Shown in pieces: positions 47,890 to 58,300 of a DNA stretch of 64,000 nucleotides. A model generated the notes under the pieces. That model saw only the letters and a program-made list of their open reading frames with translations, was not told the DNA's origin and did not search any database. Made by a program: the position numbers and the translations under genes. The number at the start of each line of letters is the position of its first letter. Within the stretch, counting starts at the first letter, position 1. Origin of the DNA: Acetivibrio ethanolgignens (lineage in GTDB: Bacteria > Bacillota > Clostridia > Lachnospirales > Lachnospiraceae). The DNA lies in NCBI RefSeq assembly GCF_001461035.1, contig NZ_LNAM01000197.1, positions 33,176 to 97,175 of the forward strand. The letters run 5' to 3'.

Positions 47890-49083
47890 ATGAAAATGGA
47901 TATTGTAAAATTCTGTTCGGAAAACTGTGTGGAGAGAAAAGGAACAGGTACCTTAAAGTGGGATTCCTGCAAAGAAACCTTCGGTTATGATGATATGTTA
48001 CCTCTTTGGATTGCAGATATGGAGATTAAGTCTCCGGAATCCGCAAGAAAGGCACTGGCAGCAGCTGTTGAGCATGGTGTATTTGGTTATAATTTAAAAG
48101 GCACAGAATATTTTGAGGCTTTTTCTGCATGGCAGAAAAAACATCATGGGATTGACATGAAGATAGAGAATCTGCGGTATGCAACAGGTGTGGTTGGTTC
48201 CCTGTATGTAGCAGTTCAGACATATACACAGCCAGGGGACAGTGTTTTGATTTGTTCACCGGTGTATTATCCATTTTATGATGCAATCATTAACTCAGGA
48301 AGGAACTGCGTTACCTGTGAACTGGATAATCATGATGGTTACTACCTACTGGACTTCGAAAAATTTGAGAAGACGATTGTAGACAATGAGGTAAAAGAGT
48401 TTATTCTGTGCTCTCCGCACAACCCGGTAAGCCGTGTATGGTCTGAAGAAGAGCTGGATAAGATGTTTATGATTTGCCGGAGTCACGGAGTACTTGTGGT
48501 ATCTGACGAGATCCATCAGGATTTTACCTATGACAGGAAGTTCTTATCTTCCTGTATGGTAAAGTTTGGTGCTTACAGAGATATGTTGGTTACCTTGAAT
48601 TCTGGTTCCAAGACCTTCAATCTGGCTGGCCTGATTCATTCTCATGTTGTTATTTTTGATGAAAAGCTGATGGAGAAATACGATGCACACATTAAGGGAA
48701 CCGGTTCACCGGAAACGAACCTGATGGGGATGGCCGGTCTGGCAGCAGCATTCCGCGGCGGTGAAGAGTGGCTTGAGAATGTGAAGGCTGTTGTCTTACA
48801 TAACTATAATTACCTGACAGAGACTCTTGCCAGGGAAACTCCAAAGGTAGTAGTAACACCATTAGAGGGAACCTACTTAAGCTGGATTGACTTAAGAGCA
48901 TATATGCCAGCAGAAAAGGTATCCGAGTTTGTTTGGAATCAATGCCGTCTTGCATGCGATGTGGGGGAATGGTTCAGCGTAAATGCATCGGGCTTCTTCC
49001 GCATGAATCTGGCAACGGATCCAAAGAATGTGATGGAAGCTGTATCAAGAATTGTTGAGAATCTCAACAAGGCAGAGATATAA
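47890..49083 (+). CDS. PatB/MalY-type cystathionine beta-lyase (C-S lyase)
   Basis: The 397-residue PLP enzyme follows the PatB/MalY pattern: LPLWIADMEIKSPESARKAL near the N-terminus, CSPHNPVSRVWSEEEL, VVSDEIHQDFTY and the PLP Lys in SGSKTFNLAGLIHSH (near 241). The family cleaves the C-S bond of cystathionine, cystine or cysteine, giving pyruvate, ammonia and a thiol or persulfide. GAAAGGAAAGG precedes the ATG. It leads the operon with the disulfide reductase-rhodanese and the cystine symporter, so cystine or cysteine is the likely substrate. Confidence 0.9.
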   Translation: MKMDIVKFCSENCVERKGTGTLKWDSCKETFGYDDMLPLWIADMEIKSPESARKALAAAVEHGVFGYNLKGTEYFEAFSAWQKKHHGIDMKIENLRYATGVVGSLYVAVQTYTQPGDSVLICSPVYYPFYDAIINSGRNCVTCELDNHDGYYLLDFEKFEKTIVDNEVKEFILCSPHNPVSRVWSEEELDKMFMICRSHGVLVVSDEIHQDFTYDRKFLSSCMVKFGAYRDMLVTLNSGSKTFNLAGLIHSHVVIFDEKLMEKYDAHIKGTGSPETNLMGMAGLAAAFRGGEEWLENVKAVVLHNYNYLTETLARETPKVVVTPLEGTYLSWIDLRAYMPAEKVSEFVWNQCRLACDVGEWFSVNASGFFRMNLATDPKNVMEAVSRIVENLNKAEI

Positions 49084-49115
49084 AAGTATGAATGAATTAG
49101 AAAGGAAGTGAAAGC

Positions 49116-50813
49116 ATGGGAAGACGAGTACTTGTAGTTGGAGGAGTTGCTGGTGGTGCTTCTGTAGCAGCTAGAATCAGACGTTTGGATGTTGAAGCAT
49201 CTATTACCATCTTTGAGAGAGGAGAGCATGTATCATTCTCTAACTGTGCCCTTCCATACTATTTAAGCAGAACCGTAGAGGACAAGGACTATCTTGTGCT
49301 GATGACTCCGGAAGGCTTTAAGACTTCTTATGACATCGATGTGCGGGTTAACAGTGAAGTGTGCAGTATCAATCGTACTGACAAAACAGTCCATGTGAAG
49401 AACTGTATCACAGGAGAGGAATATGATGAGGGTTATGATGATCTGGTACTATCACCTGGTTCCTTTCCGATTCGTCCGAAATCTATCGCAGGAGTGATGC
49501 TCCCTCACGTATTTACGGTTCGTAATGTGACTGATATCGCAAAGCTGGATATGTATGTAAATTGTGAAAATGTCAGGAATATTGCAGTTATTGGCGGTGG
49601 TTTCATCGGTCTGGAAGTAGCAGAGAATCTGAAGGAGTCCGGCAAGAATGTTGCTATTGTAGAGGCAGCCCCTCAGGTAATGGCACCTTTTGATTATGAC
49701 ATGTGCCAGATTCTGGAGAAGGAACTTTATGATCGCGGTGTTAGGCTGATTGTAGGTGATGGTGTAAAGGCAATCACAGAAGAAAAGGTGATCCTGAATT
49801 CAGGAGCGGAGGTGGCTGCAGATGCAGTAGTATTGGCAATCGGAGTGCTTCCAGAGACTTCTCTGGCAAAGGATGCCGGTCTGGAGCTTGGTGAAACAGG
49901 GGCAATCAAGGTAACACCTGATTTTCGTACCAATGATCCTAACATTTATGCAGTGGGAGATGCCATTGAGGTATATCATCGTCTGACCCATAAACCGACA
50001 AAGCTTCCTTTGGCCGGCCTGGCTCTTCGCCAGGCAAGGACAGCTGCTGATGCAATGTATGGCATGAGAGGAAGAAACAATGGTGTAATAGGATCCTGTG
50101 CAGTCCGTGTATTCGAAATGAATGCGGCAGCAACAGGATTGAATGAGAGGACAGCTAAGGCAAATCAGATCTCCTGTGATTCTGTCTACACCATGTCTAT
50201 GGATAAGGTAGGATTGATGCCGGGCAGTGCTCCCGTTCATTTTAAACTTGTATTTGAGGTACCTACTGGTAGAATCCTGGGAGCACAGGCTATCGGACAC
50301 GGTAACGTGGACAAGCGTATTGATGTTATTGCAACCTTGATTGCAATGGATGGTACGCTGGAGGATCTGAAGGAACTGGAACTTTGTTATTCTCCGGTAT
50401 TTGGTACGGCAAGAGATGTGGTTAACCTGGCAGCACTGGTTGGTCTGAATGTTTTGCATGGAGTGTTTAGACAGGTGCCTGTAAGTCAGGTCAGAGATTT
50501 GGTAGAGAGCGGGGCATATATCATTGATGTAAGAACCCCGGAGGAGTATGAATACGGTCATCTGATTGGGGCAGTCAATATCCCTCTTGGACAGCTGAGA
50601 CAGCGTATTTCTGAGATACCTAAGGACAGACCGGTATATTTGCATTGCAGAACTAGCCAGAGAAGCTACAATGCAATTATGACATTAAAAGGTCAGGGTT
50701 TTGACAATATCTACAATATTTCCGGGTCATTTTTAGGAATCAGCTATTATGAATATTTTGCTGATGTGACAACAGGGCGTGACAAAATCGTTACAGAATA
50801 TAATTTTATGTAG
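49116..50813 (+). CDS. CoA-disulfide/persulfide reductase with C-terminal rhodanese domain
   Basis: The 565-residue flavoprotein begins with the FAD motif VVGGVAGGASVAARIRR. It has the CoA-disulfide-reductase active Cys in SFSNCALPYYLS (Cys44), an NAD(P)H-binding motif AVIGGGFIGLEVAENL (near 156) and FAD-contacting NIYAVGDAIEV. A rhodanese domain (about 470-555) carries its own Cys in YLHCRTSQRSYN (near 511). Such fusions reduce CoA or polysulfide persulfides. In this operon it would handle persulfides formed by the C-S lyase. AAAGGAAG precedes the ATG. Confidence 0.92.
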   Translation: MGRRVLVVGGVAGGASVAARIRRLDVEASITIFERGEHVSFSNCALPYYLSRTVEDKDYLVLMTPEGFKTSYDIDVRVNSEVCSINRTDKTVHVKNCITGEEYDEGYDDLVLSPGSFPIRPKSIAGVMLPHVFTVRNVTDIAKLDMYVNCENVRNIAVIGGGFIGLEVAENLKESGKNVAIVEAAPQVMAPFDYDMCQILEKELYDRGVRLIVGDGVKAITEEKVILNSGAEVAADAVVLAIGVLPETSLAKDAGLELGETGAIKVTPDFRTNDPNIYAVGDAIEVYHRLTHKPTKLPLAGLALRQARTAADAMYGMRGRNNGVIGSCAVRVFEMNAAATGLNERTAKANQISCDSVYTMSMDKVGLMPGSAPVHFKLVFEVPTGRILGAQAIGHGNVDKRIDVIATLIAMDGTLEDLKELELCYSPVFGTARDVVNLAALVGLNVLHGVFRQVPVSQVRDLVESGAYIIDVRTPEEYEYGHLIGAVNIPLGQLRQRISEIPKDRPVYLHCRTSQRSYNAIMTLKGQGFDNIYNISGSFLGISYYEYFADVTTGRDKIVTEYNFM

Positions 50814-50849
50814 GCAAAATTTTTAACCAAAAGATAAAGGAGTATGAGT

Positions 50850-52247
50850 ATGCAAAATGTATTTTTTCAAGAATTTTTAATGATTAGTGATGTAAGAACC
50901 ATTGCTTTTCTGGTGGTTCTTGCAGGGCTGTTTTATCTGATCCATGTTTTGTACCATAAGAAACATATGGATTTTGCAGTGGTAGTTATGATTGGTACTG
51001 GTCTAGGCCTGGTTCTTGGCTTGACCATTCAGCTGGTTGCAGGCTTCCCGGATGCTCCAATGGAAGTTTCATTTGTGAAAGAGACCACCACATGGTTTGC
51101 AATGGTGGGGAGTGGCTATATCAATTTGATTAAGATGATTGTAGTTCCGTTGGTTATGATTTCTATCATGCAGGTTATCATAAACATGCAACAGGGCAAT
51201 ACTATGGGTAAGCTGGTTAAAAAGACTATTTTTGTTACTATGGGTATGGTTGCAGTCGCAGCTGTGATCGGCGTTGTAATCGGCTTGCTGTTTGGTGTCG
51301 GCAAAGGTGCTGCCTTAGTAGAGGACGGAACAGCAACAGCTAATGCAATTACTCCGGTTGCTACCACAATCAAAAACCTGATTCCTGGAAATATTGTTGG
51401 TGCAATGGTTGACAGCAATATTATCGGTCTTGTGATTTTCTCTGCTTTCCTTGGCTTAGCTATCTGGTGGATTAACCAGGAGAGTGCAGAGGCTGCAAAG
51501 CCATTATACGATATTATAAATGCAGCACATAAAGCAATGATCAATATGGCCTTGCTGATTCTGGATTATATGCCATGGGCTGTCATGGCACTGTTAGCCA
51601 ATACCATTGCCCAGAGAGGTCTCTCTTCTATTCTTGAGGTTGGCAAATTTATTATTGCTCTGTATGTTGCAGCTGCGGTGCAGTTCATAATTCAGCTGGG
51701 TCTGCTGGCTGCGAATGGTTTGAATCCTGTTGTTTATTTGAAGAAGGCATATCCTACAATGCTGATGGCATTTACTTCTCGCTCCAGCGTTGGATGTCTG
51801 CCGATGACGATTGAAACATTGACCAAGAAGTTGGGTGTTGACCAGGGAACTGCAAGCTTTGTAGCTGGTTTTGGTACAACTGCTGGTATGCAGGGCTGTG
51901 CAGGTATTTTCCCATCTCTGCTCATCATCTATGTATGTAATATAACTGGTACTCCAATCGACGTTACCATGATTGTAATGACGATTTTCGTTGTAACCAT
52001 CGGCTCCTTAGGTATCGCAGGCATTCCTGGTACGGCAACTATGGCGGCTTCTGTAGGTTTGTCTGGTGTCGGTATGGGTGCACACTTTGCAATGGTAAGC
52101 CCAATTCTGGCCATTGATCCAATTATTGATATGCCAAGAACAATGTTAAATGTAACAGGTTCTCTGACAAATGCAATCATTGTGGACAAGTCCATGGGGC
52201 ATTTGAATGAGGAAAATTATAATGATATGAGGATGAACAAGCTGTAG
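50850..52247 (+). CDS. Cystine:cation symporter, TcyP type (DAACS family)
   Basis: About 465 residues with eight or so membrane segments and the two re-entrant loops of the dicarboxylate/amino acid:cation symporter family: AFTSRSSVGCLPMTIETL (near 310) and VAGFGTTAGMQGCAG. The extra N-terminal helices and these loop sequences resemble TcyP/YdjN cystine carriers more than glutamate carriers. The ATG at 50850 is 7 nt from AAAGGAG; the ATG at 50844 is too close. It would supply cystine to the lyase encoded two genes upstream. Confidence 0.85.
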   Translation: MQNVFFQEFLMISDVRTIAFLVVLAGLFYLIHVLYHKKHMDFAVVVMIGTGLGLVLGLTIQLVAGFPDAPMEVSFVKETTTWFAMVGSGYINLIKMIVVPLVMISIMQVIINMQQGNTMGKLVKKTIFVTMGMVAVAAVIGVVIGLLFGVGKGAALVEDGTATANAITPVATTIKNLIPGNIVGAMVDSNIIGLVIFSAFLGLAIWWINQESAEAAKPLYDIINAAHKAMINMALLILDYMPWAVMALLANTIAQRGLSSILEVGKFIIALYVAAAVQFIIQLGLLAANGLNPVVYLKKAYPTMLMAFTSRSSVGCLPMTIETLTKKLGVDQGTASFVAGFGTTAGMQGCAGIFPSLLIIYVCNITGTPIDVTMIVMTIFVVTIGSLGIAGIPGTATMAASVGLSGVGMGAHFAMVSPILAIDPIIDMPRTMLNVTGSLTNAIIVDKSMGHLNEENYNDMRMNKL

Positions 52248-52342
52248 GACAATAACGGAAGGCATTCGTTGAAATGAGTATGATGTTTAAGCTTACAAAA
52301 TTTCTTGAGAATTATGTGGAAATAGATAAAAAAGTATTTGAA

Positions 52343-52610
52343 GGGGCTGTTGCAAAATAGATGAATAATCTATGGAGCATCAGCTCCCTTTTTGTGCTGT
52401 GTGTCCAGCGAAGCTGGACCACACTTGCTAAACACGGTGCGTTGCAGTAATACTAGAGTCTCGAAAGAGAGCAAACTGTCAGCGAAAGGTAAAAATGAAG
52501 TGTATAAGCTTGGCGAAGTCGGAGGGGAAGAGCATGTCATGATGACCATATGCAGAATGCCCAATTAAAGCCGGGATATAATGTTCAGATAGATGTAGAC
52601 ACCTTGTTAT
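52343..52610 (+). mobile_element. Remnant of an IS1182-like insertion sequence
   Basis: GGGGCTGTTGCAAAA (52343-52357) looks like a terminal inverted repeat of this type. At 52541-52600 the frame DDHMQNAQLKPGYNVQIDVD matches the conserved core of IS1182-family transposases. The rest of the transposase and the right end are missing. The stretch between (52394-52535) contains a TCCAGC..GCTGGA hairpin and has no coding match I recognise. This relic fills most of the 456-nt gap between the symporter gene and uvrB. Confidence 0.6.
52374..52393 (+). terminator. Small terminator at the left end of the IS relic
   Basis: GGAGC (52374-52378) pairs with GCTCC (52383-52387), followed by C and five T residues. 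It would stop transcription coming from the cystine operon. Confidence 0.55.
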
Positions 52611-52626
52611 TTATTATAGAAAATAA

Positions 52627-52678
52627 CGAACAAATGTTTTATATTTCTCTGTACATTTTAAAATGTTTGTGATAGAAT
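52627..52678 (+). promoter_or_regulatory. LexA (SOS) box and promoter of uvrB-uvrA
   Basis: CGAACAAATGTTTT (52627-52640) fits the Gram-positive LexA operator CGAAC-N4-GTTCG-like pattern closely. A promoter TGTACA (52650-52655) to TAGAAT (52673-52678), 17 bp apart, follows. uvrBA is a known LexA target in Firmicutes, so DNA damage should induce these genes. Confidence 0.7.
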
Positions 52679-52703
52679 TTGAGTAGATTGAAAGGAGTGT
52701 ATT

Positions 52704-54689
52704 ATGGATAAATTTATCTTACATTCAGAATATAAACCTACCGGGGACCAGCCCGAAGCTATCAAAGCCCTTGTAAATGGCTTCAAAGAGGGCAATCAGT
52801 TCCAGACGCTTTTGGGTGTCACAGGCTCTGGTAAGACCTTTACGATGGCAAATGTAATCGAACAGCTCAATAAGCCGACCTTGGTTATCGCTCACAATAA
52901 AACGCTGGCAGCCCAGCTTTACAGCGAGTTTAAGGAATTCTTCCCGGAGAATGCGGTGGAATATTTTGTGTCCTATTATGATTATTACCAGCCGGAGGCC
53001 TATGTACCCTCCAGCGACACCTATATAGCAAAGGATTCTTCCATTAATGATGAGATTGATAAGCTGCGTCATTCGGCAACGGCTGCTCTGACGGAGCGAA
53101 AGGATGTTATTGTAGTAGCCAGTGTTTCCTGCATCTATGGCATTGGTAGTCCGGAGTTTTACAAGGATATGACTCTGTCTCTGCGGCCGGGTATGGTCCG
53201 CGATAGGGATGAGGTGCTTCGGAAGCTGGTGGATATGCAGTACACCCGTAATGACATGGATTTCAAGCGTGGAACCTTCCGTGTTCGGGGAGATGTGATT
53301 GAGATTTTCCTTGCCTCTGCTACAGATACTACTATCCGAGTAGAGTTCTTCGGAGATGAAATTGACCGGATTACAGAGGTAGATATTCTGACGAATGAAG
53401 TGAAGCATGAGCTGGAGCATGCTTATATTTATCCTGCCTCCCACTATGTTATTTCACCGGAGCAGATGGAGCCGGCACTAAAGGAAATAGAAGCAGAGCT
53501 GGAGGAAAGAGTAGGGTATTTTAAAAGTGAGGACAAGCTTTTAGAGGCCCAGCGAATTGCAGAGCGGACGAATTTTGATATTGAGATGATAAGGGAGACA
53601 GGCTTTTGCTCGGGTATTGAGAACTATTCCAGGCACCTGAATGGCTTAGAGCCGGGAGAACCGCCATTTACCCTGATGGACTTTTTCCCGGAGGATTATC
53701 TGATTATCGTAGACGAGTCCCACATCACCATTCCCCAGGTGCGGGGGATGTATGCCGGTGACCAGTCGAGAAAATCAACCTTGGTGGACTATGGCTTCCG
53801 ACTGCCGTCAGCGAAGGATAACCGGCCTTTGAATTTTGAAGAATTTGAGAGTAAGATTAACCAAATGATGTTTGTATCGGCGACACCGTCGGATTATGAA
53901 AAGAACCATGAGCTTCTTCGGACAGAGCAGATTATTCGTCCGACCGGACTTCTGGACCCGGAGATTTTTGTGCGTCCGGTGGAAGGACAGATTGATGACC
54001 TGATTGGAGAGATTAATAAGGCGGTTGAGGGGCATAATAAGGTTCTAGTGACTACGCTGACAAAAAAGATGGCAGAGGATTTGACGGATTATCTGCGGCA
54101 GGTAGGTATCCGGGTGAAGTATCTGCATTCTGATATTGATACTCTGGAGCGTTCCCAGATTATCAGGGATATGCGTCTGGATGTTTTTGATGTTTTAGTT
54201 GGTATTAACCTGCTGCGGGAGGGCCTGGATATTCCGGAGATTACGCTGGTAGCTATCCTGGATGCAGATAAGGAGGGCTTTTTACGTTCAGAGACCTCTT
54301 TGATTCAGACCATAGGCCGTGCGGCACGAAATGCCGATGGCAAGGTTATCATGTATGCCGATACGACTACGGATTCCATGGATAAAGCGATTTCTGAGAC
54401 GAACCGCCGTCGGCAGGTACAGGATGCTTACAACAAGGAGCACGGCATTACTCCAGCAACGATTAAAAAGGCTGTCCGTGATTTGATTCGTATTACAAAG
54501 AAGGCAGAGGACAGATCCTACCGCATGGAAAAGGACCCTGAGTCTATGAGTAAGGCTGAGCTTGAAAAGCTTATAAGGACAGTAAATAAGAAGATGATGA
54601 CAGCAGCAGCGGAGCTGAACTTTGAGCTGGCAGCAGAGCTTCGTGACCAGCTGATTGATTTGAAAAAAGAGCTTTTGAATTTAGAATAG
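52704..54689 (+). CDS. uvrB: Excinuclease ABC subunit B
   Basis: The 661-residue protein has the UvrB landmarks: Walker [10 protein letters not shown] (near 38-46), the beta-hairpin [12 protein letters not shown] that clamps [38 protein letters not shown] and a C-terminal UVR domain that contacts UvrC. It verifies lesions in nucleotide excision repair. GAAAGGAG precedes the ATG. uvrA follows after 15 nt, and a LexA-type box lies upstream. Confidence 0.97.
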   Translation: MDKFILHSEYKPTGDQPEAIKALVNGFKEGNQFQTLLGVTGSGKTFTMANVIEQLNKPTLVIAHNKTLAAQLYSEFKEFFPENAVEYFVSYYDYYQPEAYVPSSDTYIAKDSSINDEIDKLRHSATAALTERKDVIVVASVSCIYGIGSPEFYKDMTLSLRPGMVRDRDEVLRKLVDMQYTRNDMDFKRGTFRVRGDVIEIFLASATDTTIRVEFFGDEIDRITEVDILTNEVKHELEHAYIYPASHYVISPEQMEPALKEIEAELEERVGYFKSEDKLLEAQRIAERTNFDIEMIRETGFCSGIENYSRHLNGLEPGEPPFTLMDFFPEDYLIIVDESHITIPQVRGMYAGDQSRKSTLVDYGFRLPSAKDNRPLNFEEFESKINQMMFVSATPSDYEKNHELLRTEQIIRPTGLLDPEIFVRPVEGQIDDLIGEINKAVEGHNKVLVTTLTKKMAEDLTDYLRQVGIRVKYLHSDIDTLERSQIIRDMRLDVFDVLVGINLLREGLDIPEITLVAILDADKEGFLRSETSLIQTIGRAARNADGKVIMYADTTTDSMDKAISETNRRRQVQDAYNKEHGITPATIKKAVRDLIRITKKAEDRSYRMEKDPESMSKAELEKLIRTVNKKMMTAAAELNFELAAELRDQLIDLKKELLNLE

Positions 54690-54704
54690 AAGTGAGGAAG
54701 GAAC

Positions 54705-57545
54705 ATGGCAGCAAAGAAGAATTACATTAAGATACGAGGGGCAAAGGAGCATAATTTAAAAAATATTTCTCTGGACATTCCCAGAGATTCCTTTGTGGTA
54801 CTGACCGGCTTGAGTGGCTCAGGAAAGTCCTCTCTTGCCTTTGATACGATTTACGCAGAAGGACAGCGACGGTATATGGAATCTCTCTCCTCCTATGCCC
54901 GGATGTTTTTAGGACAGATGGAAAAGCCGAATGTAGAGAGCATTGAGGGACTTTCTCCAGCGATTTCCATTGACCAGAAGTCTACCAACCGGAATCCGCG
55001 TTCCACCGTGGGTACGGTAACAGAAATTTATGATTATTTCCGTCTTTTGTATGCCCGTATCGGTACGCCCCACTGTCCAAGGTGTGGCAAGGAGATAAAA
55101 AGGCAGACGGTAGACCAGATGGTGGATGAGATTATGAAGCTGCCGGAGCGGACAAAAATCCAGCTTCTAGCACCGGTAGTTCGTGGCCGGAAGGGTGAGC
55201 ATAGCAAGGTGTTTGCCCAGGCAAAGAAAAGCGGTTATGTCCGGGCCAGAGTAGATGGGCATCTATATGAGCTGTCTGAGGAAATCAAGCTGGAAAAGAA
55301 CATTAAGCATAATATTGAGATTATTGTAGACCGTCTTGTAGTAAAGAAAGGGATGGAAAAGCGTTTGGCCGATTCCATTGAGAGTGTTTTAAAAATTGCG
55401 GAGGGCCTGTTAATTGTCGATGTGGTGGATGGTGAGCCGATTAATTTCAGTCAGAGCTTTTCCTGCCCGGACTGCGGTATCAGTATTGATGAAATCGAGC
55501 CGCGTAATTTTTCCTTCAACAATCCTTTTGGAGCCTGCCCGGAGTGCCATGGTATCGGAGTAAAAATGGAGTTTGATGAGGAGCTTATGATACCGGATGA
55601 TTCTCTGAGTCTGGCAGAAGGAGCGGTAGCAGTCCTTGGCTGGCAGTCGGCTACAGATCCAAGGAGCTATACGAGAGCAATTTTAGATGCTCTGGCTGCG
55701 GAATATGGTTTTGATCTGAACACGCCGTACCGGGAGCTGCCGGAGCATATCCGCTATATGTTTATCCATGGCTTTGATAAGGTGGTAAAGGTGCATTACA
55801 AGGGACAGCGTGGTGTTGGTGTTTATGATGTGCAGTTTGAGGGACTTTTGCGGAATGTGGAGCGAAGATACCGGGAGACTGCTTCCGAATATACCCGTCA
55901 GGAATATGAGACCTTTATGCGGGTGACGCCTTGTAAGGCCTGCCATGGACGGCGTTTGAAGCCGGAGATACTGGCAGTTACCATCGGAGAAAAGAATATT
56001 GCAGACATTACGGATTTTTCCATTTCGGAGCTTTCTGAATTTATGGAAAACTTAAATCTCACACCGCGGCAGGAAAAGATTGGTGAGCTGGTATTAAAGG
56101 AAATCCGTGCCAGAATAGGATTTTTAATGGATGTTGGTCTGGACTACCTGACTCTGTCCAGAGCAGCAGGCTCTCTGTCCGGTGGTGAAGCCCAGCGGAT
56201 TCGTCTGGCAACCCAGATTGGCTCCGGCCTGGTAGGTGTTGTCTACATCCTGGATGAGCCGAGCATCGGCCTTCACCAGAGGGACAATGACAAGCTTCTG
56301 AATACGCTGAAGCACCTGCGGGAGCTTGGCAATACGCTGCTTGTGGTAGAGCATGATGAGGATACAATGCTGGCAGCCGACCATATCGTGGATATTGGCC
56401 CAGGTGCCGGAGAGCACGGTGGCGAGGTCATTGCCCAGGGTACGGCAAAGGAAATTATGAAAAAACGTAAATCCATTACAGGAGCGTATTTAAGCGGGCG
56501 GATAAAGATACCGGTACCGACAGAGCGAAAGGCTCCGACTGGCTGGCTGACGGTTTGTGGAGCCAGAGAAAATAATTTGAAAAATATTGATGTAGAATTT
56601 CCATTAGGTATTATGACCTGTGTTACCGGAGTGTCCGGCTCCGGCAAGAGCTCTCTGGTCAATGAAATCCTCTATAAGAAGCTGGCCAGACAGTTGAACC
56701 GTGCCAGGGTTATCCCGGGAAACCATGACAGTATTGAGGGCATAGAGCAGCTGGATAAGGTTATTAATATCGACCAGTCTCCGATTGGAAGGACACCGCG
56801 TTCCAACCCGGCTACCTATACCGGTGTTTTTGATTTGATTCGTGATTTATTTGCATCGACAGCAGATGCCAAGGCAAAGGGCTATAAAAAGGGACGTTTC
56901 AGCTTTAACGTAAAGGGCGGCCGCTGTGAGGCCTGCTCTGGTGACGGTATTATTAAGATTGAAATGAACTTTTTACCAGATATTTATGTGCCTTGCGAGG
57001 TATGTGATGGAAAACGTTATAATAGGGAGACTCTTGAGGTAAAATACAAGGGAAAGAGTATTTTTGATGTGCTGGATATGACCGTAGAGGAGGCTTTAAA
57101 ATTCTTTGAAAATGTTCCTGCTATCCGGCGGAAAATCGAGACTCTGAATGATGTAGGGCTTTCCTATATCAAGCTGGGGCAGCCTTCTACCACTCTGTCC
57201 GGTGGCGAGGCTCAGCGGATTAAGCTGGCAACAGAGCTTTCCCGCCGCAGTACCGGAAAGACCATTTATATTTTAGACGAGCCTACGACAGGACTGCATT
57301 TTGCTGATGTTCATAAGCTGGTTGAGATTCTTCACCGGCTGGCAGAGGGCGGCAATACGGTAATCGTTATTGAGCACAATTTGGACGTTATCAAAACAGC
57401 TGATTACATTATCGACATGGGTCCGGAGGGCGGCGACCGTGGTGGTACCGTAATAGCCCGGGGAACCCCGGAGGAGCTGGCTGAGTGCGAGAATTCCTAT
57501 ACCGGTCATTATGTGAAGAGGATGCTGGAAAAGGATAAAGAATAA
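54705..57545 (+). CDS. uvrA: Excinuclease ABC subunit A
   Basis: The 946-residue protein has two ABC ATPase halves (Walker [10 protein letters not shown] near 35-43 and [10 protein letters not shown] near 645-654; signatures SLSGGEAQR and TLSGGEAQR). It also carries the UvrA zinc-binding cysteines ([10 protein letters not shown] near 122, CPDCG and [14 protein letters not shown] and CEVCDG). It scans DNA for bulky lesions and loads UvrB. It is 15 nt downstream of uvrB with GTGAGGAAGG as ribosome site. Confidence 0.97.
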   Translation: MAAKKNYIKIRGAKEHNLKNISLDIPRDSFVVLTGLSGSGKSSLAFDTIYAEGQRRYMESLSSYARMFLGQMEKPNVESIEGLSPAISIDQKSTNRNPRSTVGTVTEIYDYFRLLYARIGTPHCPRCGKEIKRQTVDQMVDEIMKLPERTKIQLLAPVVRGRKGEHSKVFAQAKKSGYVRARVDGHLYELSEEIKLEKNIKHNIEIIVDRLVVKKGMEKRLADSIESVLKIAEGLLIVDVVDGEPINFSQSFSCPDCGISIDEIEPRNFSFNNPFGACPECHGIGVKMEFDEELMIPDDSLSLAEGAVAVLGWQSATDPRSYTRAILDALAAEYGFDLNTPYRELPEHIRYMFIHGFDKVVKVHYKGQRGVGVYDVQFEGLLRNVERRYRETASEYTRQEYETFMRVTPCKACHGRRLKPEILAVTIGEKNIADITDFSISELSEFMENLNLTPRQEKIGELVLKEIRARIGFLMDVGLDYLTLSRAAGSLSGGEAQRIRLATQIGSGLVGVVYILDEPSIGLHQRDNDKLLNTLKHLRELGNTLLVVEHDEDTMLAADHIVDIGPGAGEHGGEVIAQGTAKEIMKKRKSITGAYLSGRIKIPVPTERKAPTGWLTVCGARENNLKNIDVEFPLGIMTCVTGVSGSGKSSLVNEILYKKLARQLNRARVIPGNHDSIEGIEQLDKVINIDQSPIGRTPRSNPATYTGVFDLIRDLFASTADAKAKGYKKGRFSFNVKGGRCEACSGDGIIKIEMNFLPDIYVPCEVCDGKRYNRETLEVKYKGKSIFDVLDMTVEEALKFFENVPAIRRKIETLNDVGLSYIKLGQPSTTLSGGEAQRIKLATELSRRSTGKTIYILDEPTTGLHFADVHKLVEILHRLAEGGNTVIVIEHNLDVIKTADYIIDMGPEGGDRGGTVIARGTPEELAECENSYTGHYVKRMLEKDKE

Positions 57546-57587
57546 GCCGAAGAAAAAGTGAGAGAAACAAAAGCTGGAGGAAGAGAA

Positions 57588-58169
57588 ATGGAGTCACATT
57601 TTTTTGCAATGATGTCACGGATGAAGTACATTGAACGCTGGGCATTAATGCGAAATTCGGAAAAGGAAAATATCAGCGAGCATTCCATGGAAGTGGCGAT
57701 GCTTGCCCATGCCCTGGCGGTAATCAGCAAGGTCCGCTTTGGCAATCAGCTGAATCCCGAGCGGGCAGCCTTAATTGGTCTCTACCATGACTGTACCGAG
57801 ATTATCACAGGAGATATGCCGACACCGATAAAATACTATAATGATGAGATTAAGGATGCCTTTAAAGCAGTAGAGGATGTGGCAGCTGCCAAGCTACTTC
57901 ATATGCTTCCGGCAGATATGCAGGATTATTATCAGGGGCTGTTTTTCAAGCAGACGGAGGATGAATATCTCTGGCGGCTCAATAAAGCGGCAGACAAGCT
58001 ATCTGCCCTCATCAAGTGTATTGAAGAGGAAAAGGCCGGCAATACAGAATTTGCTAGTGCTTATAAGGCACTGGAGAAGAGTATACGGAAAATGGAGCTT
58101 CCGGAGGTTTCGGTATTTTTAGAGGAGTTTCTGCCATCCTATCGGAAGACACTGGATGAGCTGCAGTAG
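57588..58169 (+). CDS. HD-domain 5'-deoxynucleotidase, YfbR-like
   Basis: The 193-residue protein has the HD metal motif: a first His in SEHSMEVAMLAHAL, then LYHDCTEIITGDMPTP and the downstream Asp in NKAADKLSALIK. YfbR-like enzymes dephosphorylate deoxynucleoside 5'-monophosphates. The ATG at 57588 follows GGAGGAAG; the frame from 57558 lacks a site. It is 42 nt after uvrA and probably in the same transcript. Confidence 0.88.
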   Translation: MESHFFAMMSRMKYIERWALMRNSEKENISEHSMEVAMLAHALAVISKVRFGNQLNPERAALIGLYHDCTEIITGDMPTPIKYYNDEIKDAFKAVEDVAAAKLLHMLPADMQDYYQGLFFKQTEDEYLWRLNKAADKLSALIKCIEEEKAGNTEFASAYKALEKSIRKMELPEVSVFLEEFLPSYRKTLDELQ

Positions 58170-58197
58170 CGAGGAGAAAGATATCGCAACATAAGCT

Positions 58198-58226
58198 TTG
58201 ACAAGCAGATGAAAAGTTAGTACAAT
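58198..58226 (+). promoter_or_regulatory. Promoter of guaA
   Basis: TTGACA (58198-58203) and TACAAT (58221-58226) are 17 bp apart, 75 nt before the guaA start. No purine riboswitch is evident in the short leader. Confidence 0.75.
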
Positions 58227-58300
58227 AGGAGCAGATGTAGAGCTTGCCAGACGGAGCTTTCCGGCGGCAGACAACAATTAAACAGTAGGAGGAAAAGGAT

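Noticed and set aside
49800..50645. 281-codon leftward frame opposite the CoA-disulfide reductase
   Set aside because: It is a long antisense shadow rich in Cys, His and Ser, typical of reversed coding sequence, and the sense gene is certain.
52274..52360. 28-codon frame after the cystine symporter gene
   Set aside because: It lacks a ribosome site and its last codons come from the IS terminal repeat, so it is probably chance or a broken gene end.
52394..52535. Possible group II intron or other RNA fragment
   Set aside because: Some phrases (GTGCG start, GCGAAAGGT, stem-loops) looked intron-like, but no domain V or reverse transcriptase is present and the match is only impressionistic.
58227..58300. 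Purine riboswitch before guaA
   Set aside because: The leader is about 70 nt and lacks the purine aptamer's conserved loop sequences.
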